This document shows, one piece after another, positions 1 to 8,765 of a DNA stretch of 64,000 nt. The position numbers and the translations under genes are program-made. How positions within the stretch are numbered: the first letter of the stretch is position 1; each line of letters opens with the position of its first letter. The stretch comes from Geodermatophilus sp. DSM 45219 (GTDB lineage Bacteria; Actinomycetota; Actinomycetes; Mycobacteriales; Geodermatophilaceae): contig NZ_FNIQ01000003.1 in the NCBI RefSeq assembly GCF_900104025.1, positions 62,001 through 126,000 of the forward strand, written 5' to 3'. The notes below the pieces were generated by a model. It saw nothing but the letters and a program-made list of their open reading frames with translations, was not told the origin of the DNA and ran no database searches.

Positions 1-1
1 C

Positions 2-112
2 TTCAACCTCCAGCAGTACCGGGTCCACGACGACGGAGGGCACTTCGCGCCGCTGGAGGTCCCCGACACCTACGTCGACGACGTGGCGACCTTCTTCCGC
101 CGGTTCCGCTGA
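2..112 (+). CDS. alpha/beta hydrolase, epoxide-hydrolase-like (C-terminal fragment)
   Basis: Only the last 36 codons and a TGA stop lie in the window. The reading frame contains GGHFAPLEVPDTYVDDV followed by FFRRFR. This matches the end of epoxide-hydrolase-like alpha/beta hydrolases, where the catalytic His sits in a GGHFAxxE motif. The nucleophile and acid residues are outside the window, so substrate and exact subfamily cannot be told. The gene lies 117 bp upstream of a BKACE enzyme on the same strand and may share its transcript. Confidence 0.75.
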   Translation, partial: FNLQQYRVHDDGGHFAPLEVPDTYVDDVATFFRRFR

Positions 113-229
113 CCCGCGCGTCGCTGGAACGGGACCTGCCCGGACCCCACCTGCGTCCGGGCAGGTCCCTGCCCTCGACCCCTGCCACCGCCTCGTCGCC
201 GAGGCACCACCGACCAGAGGGAGAACACC

Positions 230-1177
230 GTGGCCACTGCGCTGGACAAGTACGCCGACATGAAGCCGACCTGGGACCACCCGGTCGTCATCGAGTCGCA
301 CATCAACGGCATCCGGACCAAGGAGATGAACCCGAACACGCCGATCTCCTACGACGAGATCGCCGATGACGCCATCCGCTGCTGGGAAGCCGGTGCCGGG
401 GCCATCCACGCCCACAACACCAGTTTCGACCTGCTCGGCGCGAACGCGCACAAGGACTACATGCGCACCTGGGGCAAGGTGCTGGAGAAGCACCCCGACA
501 TCACGTGGTACCCCACCACCTGCAACAACCTCCGGCTGCTCCCGGACGAGAACGGGCTCGAGCACGTACCCCTGCTGTACGACGACGCGAACGTGCGGAT
601 CGGTTGCGTCGACACGGGCCTGACCCTGTTCGCCACGGAGGTCGACGAGGAGGGCTACCTCTCGGGTCCGGAGTTCGGCTTCAACTACCGACGTGTCGCC
701 AGCCAGGTGCGCATGTTCCGGGAACGCGAGCTGGCCATGGTCTTCGGCGTCTACGAGCCAGGGCACCTCCGCCACGCCCTGCACTACGTGAACAACGGCC
801 TCTCCACACCCGGCTCCATGTGGGACTTCTACCTGATCGGCGACTACGGCCTCACCGCCATGGAACCCATCGGCACCAACGGCATGAAGCCGAGTCTCGA
901 GAGCCTCTACTACTACCTGACCATGATCGAGTCCGCCGCGGTCCAGCACCCCTGGTACATCTCCATCTGGGGGCAGGGGGCGCTCGACGACACCGGCATC
1001 CTCCGCCGCGCCATCGAGCTCGGAGGGCACGTCAAGACCGGGCTGGAGCTCTTCTACGACCCCGATCGCAACCCCACCAACCTCGAGCTCCTCCAGCAGT
1101 GCCAGGAGATCGCCCGCGAGGTCGGCAGGCCCATCGCGACGCACGCCGAGGCGAGGGCGCTCTACAACATCAGGTGA
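230..1177 (+). CDS. beta-keto acid cleavage enzyme (BKACE, DUF849 family)
   Basis: A 315-residue protein starting at GTG with AGGGAG about 8 nt upstream. It has the DUF849/Kce signature: SHINGIRTKEMNPNTPIS near residues 23-40, the metal-binding AIHAHN (H60, H62), and YPTTCNN. Family members are cytosolic Zn-dependent TIM-barrel enzymes that condense a beta-keto acid with acetyl-CoA, releasing acetoacetate and a new CoA ester; the best known acts on 3-keto-5-aminohexanoate in lysine fermentation. The substrate here is unknown. The neighbours (hydrolase fragment upstream, ABC importer and dipeptidase downstream) suggest a carboxylate catabolic role, but a degenerate transposase separates it from the importer, so a joint pathway is inference. 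Confidence 0.9.
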   Translation: MATALDKYADMKPTWDHPVVIESHINGIRTKEMNPNTPISYDEIADDAIRCWEAGAGAIHAHNTSFDLLGANAHKDYMRTWGKVLEKHPDITWYPTTCNNLRLLPDENGLEHVPLLYDDANVRIGCVDTGLTLFATEVDEEGYLSGPEFGFNYRRVASQVRMFRERELAMVFGVYEPGHLRHALHYVNNGLSTPGSMWDFYLIGDYGLTAMEPIGTNGMKPSLESLYYYLTMIESAAVQHPWYISIWGQGALDDTGILRRAIELGGHVKTGLELFYDPDRNPTNLELLQQCQEIAREVGRPIATHAEARALYNIR

Positions 1178-1215
1178 GGTCGCGACCGACCCCCTGGTCG
1201 CCCGTGCGGCCGCGT

Positions 1216-1260
1216 CCCGACTCCCCCGTCGCGCCGGCTCGCGTCCCGGCGCGAGTCGGG
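1216..1260 (+). terminator. hairpin after the BKACE gene
   Basis: Outer arms CCCGACTC (1216-1223) and GAGTCGGG (1253-1260) enclose inner arms GCGCCGG (1231-1237) and CCGGCGC (1246-1252). It lies 39 bp past the BKACE stop. There is no T-run, as is common in high-GC actinobacteria, so terminator function is inferred. Confidence 0.5.
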
Positions 1261-1299
1261 TCAGGCGTGTCCTCGCTGCCAGCAACGGGGAGCCGGGCG

Positions 1300-1790
1300 G
1301 GCGGTGGTGCGCGGGTCCTGCGCGAGCGCTGCCGACCGCGGACGACCGCGCACGAGCGGCTGCGCGGAGGGACTGCCGAGGGCACCGGGGCCCGGAGTCC
1401 GACCGAGGTGATCGTCGAGGACGACGCTGTCCGCGCGGTGGAGCGGGCCCTCGGCATCAACGCCGGCTCCGTCCGAGCCGACCGGCACGCCTCGGGAGCC
1501 CGGGAGGAGGAGGGTGCCGCGCCCGCCGGGCCGACCAGCTCGCCCGTCGACGGCGAGGCCCTCGGGCGCTCCCGCTGCGGGCCGGCCTCCGAGCTGCACC
1601 TGGCCGCCGACGGCCACGGGCTGCCGAAGGCCCATCCGGCTCGCCGCCGGACAGGCCGGGGACCGCCCGCAGCCGCCGTCACCCGCGGACCCCGTGGAGG
1701 TGGCTCGCGTCGGACCCGGGCGCTCTCGGCAGCGCCCGGAGCCGGGCCATCCTGATCGTCGCCACCGTCGTCCTCCAGCTCCGCGCGGAC
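1300..1790 (+). pseudogene. degenerate IS5-family transposase remnant
   Basis: No intact gene fits here, but translated pieces follow the order of an IS5-type DDE transposase. One frame (about 1330-1630) reads TTAHERL, EDDAVRAVE, VRADRHASGAR, ALGRSRCG and ELHLAADGHGLP. These parallel the usual TAHERFRR, VDSTxVRAHQHAAGAR, LGRSRGG and KIHLAxDGRGxP blocks. The continuation RPIRLAAGQAGDRPQ and VARVGPGRSRQRP sits in the next frame (about 1630-1720), so a frameshift near 1625 splits it. The N-terminal part and the final catalytic block are not recognisable and no terminal inverted repeats were found. It is a dead, truncated copy that probably arrived between the BKACE gene and the importer operon. 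Confidence 0.65.
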
Positions 1791-1905
1791 CCCCGGGACG
1801 GGCCCGAGCCGAGGTGGACCGCCTCCCGACATCGGCCCGCCCGGGCGGTGCGCACCGACCCGTGAGCGGGCAGCTATTCAGGCCTCGAATGCACCAGCGT
1901 GACCC

Positions 1906-1970
1906 TTGACACAGTTGCGGGCCGACCTCACACTCCTCGTGATGTCGATGCGCTAGTCGAATCAATATTC
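1906..1970 (+). promoter_or_regulatory. promoter region of the sugar-type ABC operon
   Basis: TTGACA at 1906-1911, a 17-bp spacer and CACACT at 1929-1934 form a plausible housekeeping promoter about 60 bp before the binding-protein start. Downstream, GAAT and ATTC (1959-1970) form an inverted repeat with a 4-bp spacer inside an unusually AT-rich patch. That patch could be an operator for a repressor; no regulator gene is adjacent. Confidence 0.45.
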
Positions 1971-1996
1971 ATCAGCTCTCAGACGAGGAGACCTCG

Positions 1997-3118
1997 ATGT
2001 TCCGCAACAAGACCTTCGGGCAGCGCCTGGCGGTCGCGGCCGCCGTCGTCGGCCTGACCTCCGCCTGCTCGAGCACGACCGGAGGGGGTGGCGCGCAGCA
2101 GCCGATCGCCAAGGAGGACCTCGTCCTCGTCGCCTCCGTGATCAACACCACCAACCCGTACATGGCGTCCATGATCGAGGGGGCCAGGGCGCTGTCGGAG
2201 GAGCTCGACGTCCCGCTCGAGATCGTGGACTCGCAGGGCAGCTCGCAGACCCAGATCTCGCGGATCCAGGCCATCCTCGCCGAGGGCAAGAAGGTCGCGC
2301 TCATGGTCAACACCGTGGCCAGCTCGGACGCGCAGCCCATCGTGGACGCCGTGACGGCCGCCGGCGGCTACGTCACCATCTGGTGGAACAAGCCCGACGA
2401 CTACGAGCCCTCCGAGGTCGGCCCCAACTTCGTCGCCTTCCAGAAGCACCCCGGCGTGGACAGCGGCGAGTGCACCGGCCGGGAGCTCGCCGAGGGCATC
2501 GGCGGGCAGGGCAACATCGTGGCCCTGGCCGGCGTGCTCGACAGCACGACCAGCCAGACGCGGGTCGCCGGCCTGGAGCAGGTGCTGGAGACCGAGTTCC
2601 CCGGCGTGAACCTCCTCGAGGTCCGGCCGGCCAACTGGGACCCGCAGGTGGCCTTCCGCGAGACCCAGAGCCTCATCGCCAAGTACGGCGACCAGATCGA
2701 CGGGGTCTGGGCTGCCGACGACGCGATGATCATCGGGGCCAGCGAGGCCCTGGAGGCCGACGGCCGCTTCGCCGACGTCAAGCTCGCCTCCGACGGCCTC
2801 TACCCGCCGGTCATCGAGATGATGCGCGAGCCCGAGACGGCCGTCGTCGGCGAGACCTTCCACCGGGGCTACATGGCGGCCTCGATCGGGCTCTACACGG
2901 CCTACCTCGCCGCCACCGGTGAGATCGACCCCGCCGAACTGCCCGCGGAGCAGCGCCACAGCCTCTTCCAGCTCAGCTGCGTCACGCCCGAGAACCTCGA
3001 GGAGTTCACCAAGTACGACGAGGACATCCCCGGCTGGATCGACACCCTGATCGAGAACGGCCCGTGGGACACCCAGCCGGTGCCGCTGATCGGCGCGGGC
3101 CCGGAGCAGCTGCCGTAA
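1997..3118 (+). CDS. sugar-type ABC transporter substrate-binding lipoprotein
   Basis: A 373-residue periplasmic-binding-protein-type I (RbsB-like) protein. The ATG is preceded by GAGGAG. A short signal sequence ends in the lipobox-like SAC followed by a Ser/Thr/Gly-rich linker, so the mature protein should be tethered outside the membrane. The region starting LVLVASVINTTNPYMASMIEGA is typical of the ribose/galactose-binding cluster. It is the first gene of a four-gene importer operon and delivers the ligand to the two permeases. The ligand cannot be told from sequence; the linked BKACE and PepD genes make a non-sugar ligand possible. Confidence 0.9.
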   Translation: MFRNKTFGQRLAVAAAVVGLTSACSSTTGGGGAQQPIAKEDLVLVASVINTTNPYMASMIEGARALSEELDVPLEIVDSQGSSQTQISRIQAILAEGKKVALMVNTVASSDAQPIVDAVTAAGGYVTIWWNKPDDYEPSEVGPNFVAFQKHPGVDSGECTGRELAEGIGGQGNIVALAGVLDSTTSQTRVAGLEQVLETEFPGVNLLEVRPANWDPQVAFRETQSLIAKYGDQIDGVWAADDAMIIGASEALEADGRFADVKLASDGLYPPVIEMMREPETAVVGETFHRGYMAASIGLYTAYLAATGEIDPAELPAEQRHSLFQLSCVTPENLEEFTKYDEDIPGWIDTLIENGPWDTQPVPLIGAGPEQLP

Positions 3119-3203
3119 GCGAGAGCCCGCGCAGCGCCGTCCGGCCGTGGTGCGGTACCCGCGGCCGGACGGCGAGCGGCAGAGGAGAAGGGCTGGGAGA
3201 GCG

Positions 3204-4244
3204 ATGACCGAGACGGAGAACCCCGTGCACCCGCAGGCCACGGCGACCCGCCCCGCCGGGCGCCCGGGCGAGGGAGCCACCTACCGCCGCCTGGAGCTCA
3301 AGAGCCTCGGGGAGCTGGCCGCCCTCGTCGTGCTCGTGGCGGTGTTCACGGCGCTGAACCCCGGGTCGTTCGCGACCGCGGTGAACCTGCAGACGATCCT
3401 CGACCAGGCCGCGATACCGCTCATCGTCGGGGTGGGAGCGACGCTCGTCATCCTGATGGGCTCGATCGACCTGTCCGTGGAAGGCGTGATGGGTGCGGCC
3501 GGGATGACCTTCGTGCTGCTGTCCGCCAACAGCCGCGACACGGTCGACCTCGGGCTCTGGGCGATCCCGGTCGCCCTCGCCGTGGGGGTGGCGCTCGGCC
3601 TGCTGAGCGGCCTGGTCCACACCCGGCTGAAGGTGCCCTCGTTCATCGCCACGCTCGGCGTGTGGTTCGTGGGTCTCGGCACCGCCACGGTCCTCTTCGG
3701 CGAGGCCGCGATCCCGTTCCTGGCCGAGGGCAGCCTCCAGTCCTGGCCGAGCGGGCGCACGCTCGGGCTGCCCAACTCCTTCGTCCTGGCCGCCGTCGTC
3801 GTCCTGCTGGGCGTCGCCGTGGGCCGGTTCACCCGGCTGGGCCGCCACGCGTACGCCATCGGCGACGACGAGGAGATCGCGCGGGACAACGGCGTCCGGG
3901 TCGATCGGTACAAGCTCCTGGTGTTCCTGGTCGCCGGCGGCTGCAGCGCGCTGGCCGGCGTGCTGGCGAGCCTGCAGCTGGGCGCCGGTTCGGCCACGGT
4001 CGGGATCGGCACGCTGTTCCTCACCATCGCCGCTGTCGTGATCGGTGGCACCTCGCTCGGCGGGGGCAAGGGCGGCATCCTGCGCACCGCGCTGGGTGTG
4101 CTGCTGCTGACCGTCCTCAACAACGGCCTGATCCTGAGCGGGGTCAGCCCGAACATCCAGTCCGGCGTCTCCGGAGCCGTCCTGATCCTGGCCATCGTGG
4201 CGGCCGCCTGGCCGCACCGCAGCAGACTGAGGATCGTGAAGTGA
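3204..4244 (+). CDS. ABC transporter permease 1 (RbsC-like)
   Basis: A 346-residue integral membrane permease of the BPD_transp_2/RbsC type with about nine to ten hydrophobic segments. The ATG at 3204 is chosen because GGGAGAGC precedes it; upstream codons are low-complexity. The MGSIDLSVEGVMG segment is the conserved periplasmic re-entrant region of RbsC permeases, and the short loop around AIGDDEEIARDNGV is the cytoplasmic coupling helix. It overlaps the ATPase gene by 4 bp, implying translational coupling, and probably forms a heterodimer with permease 2. Confidence 0.9.
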   Translation: MTETENPVHPQATATRPAGRPGEGATYRRLELKSLGELAALVVLVAVFTALNPGSFATAVNLQTILDQAAIPLIVGVGATLVILMGSIDLSVEGVMGAAGMTFVLLSANSRDTVDLGLWAIPVALAVGVALGLLSGLVHTRLKVPSFIATLGVWFVGLGTATVLFGEAAIPFLAEGSLQSWPSGRTLGLPNSFVLAAVVVLLGVAVGRFTRLGRHAYAIGDDEEIARDNGVRVDRYKLLVFLVAGGCSALAGVLASLQLGAGSATVGIGTLFLTIAAVVIGGTSLGGGKGGILRTALGVLLLTVLNNGLILSGVSPNIQSGVSGAVLILAIVAAAWPHRSRLRIVK

Positions 4245-5803
4245 ACCCGTCCACGACGAACCGGGCGCCGACGGCGACCCTGGACCCGCCGACCCTCCGG
4301 CTCAGCAACGTCTCCAAGTCCTTCGGCGCCACCAGGGCGGTCGACGGCGTCTCGCTGGAGATCCCCCGTCACGAGGTGGTCGGGCTCGTCGGCGAGAACG
4401 GCGCCGGAAAGTCGACGCTGCTGAAGATCCTCACCGGTCTGCACCAGCCGGACTCCGGCGTGATCGAGGCCCACGGCACCGCCGTCCGGTTCCGGCGGCC
4501 GCAGGACGCCGTCGCGGCCGGCATCGGTGTGGTGCACCAGGAGCAGTCCCTGCTGCCCAACCTGTCGGTCGCCGAGAACATCGCGATGAGCGCCGTCGCC
4601 TCGAAGGACCAGGCGACCCGGTTCGGCTTCTACCGGTGGCGGCAGCTCAACCGCGAGGCGGCCGAGGTCCTCGGCCGGGTCGGGGCGGACATCGACCCGC
4701 GGACCAAGGTCGGTGACCTGTCCTTCGTGGACCGGCAGATGGTCGAGATCGCCCGGGCGCTGCGGGTGGACGAGATCGTCCACGTCGCGCCGCTGGTCAT
4801 CCTCGACGAGCCCACCAGCGTCCTGGAGCGGGACGAGACCGACGTCCTCGAGCGCGAGATCCGGTCGCTGAAGAAGCTGGGTTCGGTCATCTTCGTCAGC
4901 CACCGCCTCGACGAGGTCCTGCGGATCTGCGACCGGATCGTGGTCATGCGGCACGGCAGGCTCGTCGCGGACCGGCGCACCGACTCGGTGACCGAGGAGG
5001 AGCTCTTCCGGCTCATGATCGGGAAGGAGTCCCGCGCGGCCGGCCGACCGGCGACCGGGCGAGCCGAGGCGGCCCAGCCGGTGCTCGAGGTCGAGGGCCT
5101 GGGGCGCGCCGGCCACTTCACCGACGTGTCGTTCGCCCTGCCGCCCGGCCACTGCCTCGCCATCGTCGGGACCCTGGGGTCGGGGCGGGAGGAGCTGGTC
5201 CGGGCGGTCTACGGCGCCGAGCCCTTCGATCGGGGCACCGTCACGATCGACGGCGAGCCGGTCCGGTCGTGGTCGGTCGCGGCGGCGGTCCGCAAGGGCG
5301 TGGCCTACGTGCCGTCGGAGCGCAAGGTCGAGGGCATGGTCGGTGGCCTGACCGCGGCGGAGAACATGACGCTGGCGCACACCCCCCGCCACGCCCGGCG
5401 AGGGCCGTTCGTGAACCGCCGCTCGCGGGCCAGGCTGGCCGCCGAGTGGTTCGAGCGTCTCGACGTCCGGCCGAACGACCCCATGCTGCACCTCGACCGC
5501 TTCTCCGGGGGCAACCAGCAGAAGGTCGTCATGGCCAAGTGGCTGATGGCCGAGGACCTGCGGGTGCTCATCCTCGACCACCCGCTGCGCGGCCTCGACC
5601 CCGGCGCCGCCGAGACGGTCAACGCGCAGATCCGGGCCGCCGCCCAGGCCGGTGCCGCGGTGGTGCTCATCGCCGACACGATCGAGGAGGCGCTCGCCAT
5701 GGGCGACGACATCCTCGTGATGCGCGACGGCGAGGTCACGGCCCGGTACGACCTGTCGGTCGACTCACCGACGTCACTCGACCTGCTGGGGAGGATGGTG
5801 TGA
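4241..5803 (+). CDS. sugar-type ABC transporter double ATPase (RbsA-like)
   Basis: A 520-residue protein with two nucleotide-binding domains, the RbsA layout. NBD1 has Walker A GENGAGKST and Walker B LVILDEPTSV; its signature reads LSFVDRQM, lacking the usual G-G/Q pair. NBD2 has the degenerate Walker A GTLGSGREE seen in RbsA second domains and an intact FSGGNQQK signature. Its Walker B reads LILDHPLRGLD, with His where the catalytic Glu is expected. The GTG start overlaps the permease stop. It powers import together with the flanking permeases. Confidence 0.9.
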   Translation: MNPSTTNRAPTATLDPPTLRLSNVSKSFGATRAVDGVSLEIPRHEVVGLVGENGAGKSTLLKILTGLHQPDSGVIEAHGTAVRFRRPQDAVAAGIGVVHQEQSLLPNLSVAENIAMSAVASKDQATRFGFYRWRQLNREAAEVLGRVGADIDPRTKVGDLSFVDRQMVEIARALRVDEIVHVAPLVILDEPTSVLERDETDVLEREIRSLKKLGSVIFVSHRLDEVLRICDRIVVMRHGRLVADRRTDSVTEEELFRLMIGKESRAAGRPATGRAEAAQPVLEVEGLGRAGHFTDVSFALPPGHCLAIVGTLGSGREELVRAVYGAEPFDRGTVTIDGEPVRSWSVAAAVRKGVAYVPSERKVEGMVGGLTAAENMTLAHTPRHARRGPFVNRRSRARLAAEWFERLDVRPNDPMLHLDRFSGGNQQKVVMAKWLMAEDLRVLILDHPLRGLDPGAAETVNAQIRAAAQAGAAVVLIADTIEEALAMGDDILVMRDGEVTARYDLSVDSPTSLDLLGRMV

Positions 5804-6825
5804 CGCGCACGCCGGAGGACACGACGCTCGAGCAGCGCACGACGGCGCCGGCGACAGCGGCCGCGGGGCCGTCACGCCGTCGCCTCGGCCCGGCCGCCGT
5901 CTGGCAGACGGTCGGACCCCTGGCCGTCTTCGTGGCCCTCTTCGCCCTGGTGTCCGCGCTCAACCCGGCCTTCCTCGGCGGGGGCCTGCGCATCCTCGCG
6001 CTGCAGGCGACCACGATCCTCCTCGTGGCGCTGGGCCAGGCCATGGTCCTGCACGTCGGGTCCATCGACCTGTCCAACGCCGCGATGGCGATCCTGTCGG
6101 CCATCGTGCTCGCGATGACGCTGGGCCCGCTGGCCGCCGCCGCTCCGCTGGTCTGCATCGCGCTGATGACCGCGGTCGGCGCGGTCAACGGAGCGCTGGT
6201 CGCGTACGCGCAGGTCCCCTCGTTCGCCCTGACCCTGGGCACCCTGGGCATCCTGCAGGCCGCCGCGCTGGTGGTCAGCGACGCCACGACGGTGTACGTC
6301 ACCGCCAACCGGGAGGTCCTCGCGCCGCTGTTCGGGACGGCCATGGTGGGTCTCCCGGCGGGGTTCTGGGTGGCCGTGGTCCTGGCCGTGCTCCTCTGGG
6401 TGCTGCTCCGCTCCACCCGGTTGGGTCAGGCCCTGACCGCCGTGGGGCTCAACGAGACCGGCGCGCTGTTCTCGGGCCTGCGCACCCGGAGGCTGAAGGT
6501 CCTCGCCTTCGCGCTCTCGGGCTTCCTCGCAGGTGTCGCCGGCGTGATGATCATCGCCCAGGCCGGCGCGGCGTCGTCCTTCGGCCTCGGCAGCGACCTG
6601 CTGCTCCCGGGCATCGCGGCCGCGATCGTGGGGGGGACGGCGATCACGGGCGGCGTCACCAACCCGATCGGCGTGGTCTTCGGCGCCCTGACCGTCGCCC
6701 TCATCCCGATCGCGGCCGCGGCGGTCGGCGTCACGCCGCAGGCGCAGAGCCTCGTCTACGGGGCCGCGATCATGGTCGCGGTCGCGCTCACCATGACCCG
6801 GCGGAACCGCGGGGTCGTCAAGTAA
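5800..6825 (+). CDS. ABC transporter permease 2 (RbsC-like)
   Basis: A 341-residue permease related to permease 1. It carries the corresponding HVGSIDLSNAAM segment and the cytoplasmic GLNETGALFSGL loop. Start GTG at 5800 overlaps the ATPase stop (GTGA). Two different permeases flanking one double ATPase resemble LsrC/LsrD-type importers rather than single-permease ribose systems, so a heterodimeric channel is likely. About ten transmembrane segments are apparent. Confidence 0.9.
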   Translation: MTRTPEDTTLEQRTTAPATAAAGPSRRRLGPAAVWQTVGPLAVFVALFALVSALNPAFLGGGLRILALQATTILLVALGQAMVLHVGSIDLSNAAMAILSAIVLAMTLGPLAAAAPLVCIALMTAVGAVNGALVAYAQVPSFALTLGTLGILQAAALVVSDATTVYVTANREVLAPLFGTAMVGLPAGFWVAVVLAVLLWVLLRSTRLGQALTAVGLNETGALFSGLRTRRLKVLAFALSGFLAGVAGVMIIAQAGAASSFGLGSDLLLPGIAAAIVGGTAITGGVTNPIGVVFGALTVALIPIAAAAVGVTPQAQSLVYGAAIMVAVALTMTRRNRGVVK

Positions 6826-6921
6826 CCACAGCCCGGGCGTCCCGTGGGTGGTCGGTCCCTCGGACGCGCAAGTCGCAGGCGGCGCGGTGCTCGCGCCGAC
6901 CCCAGGGAGGAAGAGGAGAGA

Positions 6922-8385
6922 ATGCCTGTTCTGTCATCGCTCGAGCCCCGCGAGGTGCTCGGCTTCTTCGAGACCATGTCGGACATCCCGCACGGGTCGG
7001 GCAACGAGGAGCAGGTCGCGGACTGGGTCGTCCAGTTCGCCCGCGAGCGGGGCCTGGAGGCGATCCAGGACGACCTGCACTGCGTGCTGGTCAGGAAGCC
7101 GGGGCAGCGGGGCCTGGAGAACGCCCCACCGCTGATCCTGCACGGCCACCTCGACATGGTGTGCGAGAAGGACGAGGGGGTCGACATCGACTTCCTCACC
7201 GAGCCCATCCGGCTGGTCGTCGACGGCGACTACATCACCGCGGCCGGCACGTCGCTGGGCGCGGACAACGGCATCGGGGTCTCCTACATCCTCGCGCTGC
7301 TCGACTCCACGGACATCCCGCACCCGCCGCTGGAGGCGGTCCTCACCGCGATGGAGGAGAAGGGCAAGGTCGGAGCCGCCCAGTTCGACACCTCGCAGCT
7401 CTCCGGCAAGCGGATGATCGACTTCAACTGGATCACCGACAAGGAGATCCTGGCCGGCTGCAGCGGTGACGTCACACTCACCATCGACGTCCCGGCCGAG
7501 TGGGAGGACGTGCCCGCCACGCACCCGGAGTCGCGCCTGCTCAAGGTGCGCGGCCTGGTCGGCGGCCACTGCGAGTTCGACATCCACCTGGAGCGGGCCA
7601 ACGCGGTCCTCGTGCTGGCCCGGGTGCTGAACGCGGTGCTGGCCCGGCACGACGTCCGCATCAGCGATCCGCACGGCGGGGCCCAGAACAACGCGATCCC
7701 GATGGACGCCCAGGTCGTCCTCGCCCTCCGGCCCGAGGACGTGGCGGGCGTCGAGGCGATCGTGGCCGAGCTCGGGGCGGCCCTGCGGTCGGAGTACCGG
7801 ACGGCGGACCCGGGGATCAGGCTCGAGGTGGAGCCGGCCGACGCGCCGGAGCGGGTGTTCTCGGCCGAGGCGACCGCGCGCTTCTCGCGGCTGACCTCGC
7901 TGATCCCCAACGGCGTCCTCAGCTGGAGCCTGGTGGTCCCCGGGATCGTGGAGAGCTCCAACAACCTCGGCACGGTCCGGACGACCGACGACGGGGCCCG
8001 GCTGATGTCGACCATCACCGCCGCGGTGACGTCGCGCAAGCACGAGGTCTTCGACCGCATCCGCGCCCTGGCGGCCCTGGCCGGGGGCGGCGTGGTCGTC
8101 GAACAGTACGGGCTGGACGCCCCGGAGTTCCCCTACCAGCCCGAGTCGCGGCTGCTGGAGATCGCCGCGAAGGCCTACCGGGACGTCATCGGCGGAGACC
8201 CGGACGTGCACGTCTCCCAGTGCAGCCTCGAGCTCGGCATGTTCAGCCAGAAGATCCCCGGCCTGGACACCATCTCCATCGGCACGGAGCTGCACGACCT
8301 GCACTCGCCCAAGGAGACGGTGAACCACAGGTCCGTGGCGAAGGTCTGGCCGCTCGTCCGCGAGGTGGTCAGCCGGCTCGACTGA
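6922..8385 (+). CDS. pepD: aminoacyl-histidine dipeptidase PepD (M20C)
   Basis: A 487-residue cytosolic metallopeptidase with a strong GGAGGAAGAGGAG ribosome site. M20 motifs are visible: LHGHLDMVCE (residues 73-82, first His/Asp metal ligands), SLGADNGIG, MEEKGKVGA (catalytic Glu pair) and the C-terminal LHDLHSPKE His ligand. Family members hydrolyse Xaa-His dipeptides such as beta-Ala-His and related beta-alanyl peptides. It follows the importer operon by 96 bp on the same strand, so the importer may bring in the dipeptide or a related compound (inference). Confidence 0.9.
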   Translation: MPVLSSLEPREVLGFFETMSDIPHGSGNEEQVADWVVQFARERGLEAIQDDLHCVLVRKPGQRGLENAPPLILHGHLDMVCEKDEGVDIDFLTEPIRLVVDGDYITAAGTSLGADNGIGVSYILALLDSTDIPHPPLEAVLTAMEEKGKVGAAQFDTSQLSGKRMIDFNWITDKEILAGCSGDVTLTIDVPAEWEDVPATHPESRLLKVRGLVGGHCEFDIHLERANAVLVLARVLNAVLARHDVRISDPHGGAQNNAIPMDAQVVLALRPEDVAGVEAIVAELGAALRSEYRTADPGIRLEVEPADAPERVFSAEATARFSRLTSLIPNGVLSWSLVVPGIVESSNNLGTVRTTDDGARLMSTITAAVTSRKHEVFDRIRALAALAGGGVVVEQYGLDAPEFPYQPESRLLEIAAKAYRDVIGGDPDVHVSQCSLELGMFSQKIPGLDTISIGTELHDLHSPKETVNHRSVAKVWPLVREVVSRLD

Positions 8386-8416
8386 CGAGGCCCCCTGCAC
8401 GGGCCGCCCGGCACGA

Positions 8417-8456
8417 CGCAGCGCCCCTCCCGGCCGGAGCCGGGAGGGGCGCTGCG
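8417..8456. terminator. bidirectional terminator, pepD / sseC
   Basis: A perfect 17-bp stem, CGCAGCGCCCCTCCCGG (8417-8433) pairing with 8440-8456, with a 6-nt loop. It sits exactly between the convergent pepD and sseC genes and should end both transcripts. Confidence 0.85.
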
Positions 8457-8465
8457 CCGTGTCGC

Positions 8466-8759
8466 TCAGCCGATCGCGACGGTGGTCTCGTTGAGGCCGA
8501 CCTCGGCGGAGATGACGCGCTCGCCCTTGCCGACCGGCGCCAGCGAGCGCACCTTCCACTCACCCGGGGCGGCGAAGAAGCGGAACTCGCCCTCCGGGCT
8601 GGTCACCACCTCGGCGGTGAACTCGTCGTCGGTGCCGAGCAGCCGCACGTAGGCCCCCGCGACCGGGGCGCCGTCGTGCCAGACCTGGCCCTGGATGACG
8701 GTCTGGACGCTCAGGTCGATGCCGGCCAGGCCGTTGCCCTGCTTCGGGGCTCCGCACAT
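8466..8759 (-). CDS. sseC: DUF1416 protein (SseC family)
   Basis: A 97-residue protein with MCGAPKQG at the N-terminus and a small beta-sandwich of the transthyretin/CarboxypepD_reg type (TVIQGQVWHDGAPVAGAYV). It matches the DUF1416/SseC family that is almost always next to the CysA2/SseA rhodanese in actinobacteria. It starts 6 bp after the rhodanese stop, so the two are co-translated. The biochemical role is not established; a partner role in sulfur handling is inferred from context. Confidence 0.9.
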   Translation of the reverse strand: MCGAPKQGNGLAGIDLSVQTVIQGQVWHDGAPVAGAYVRLLGTDDEFTAEVVTSPEGEFRFFAAPGEWKVRSLAPVGKGERVISAEVGLNETTVAIG

Positions 8760-8765
8760 GTCAGC

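Noticed and set aside
505-1755. Long frame running from inside the BKACE gene into the gap as a single gene
   Set aside because: Its first part is out of frame with the clearly conserved BKACE protein; only the downstream part has meaning, as a frameshifted transposase relic.
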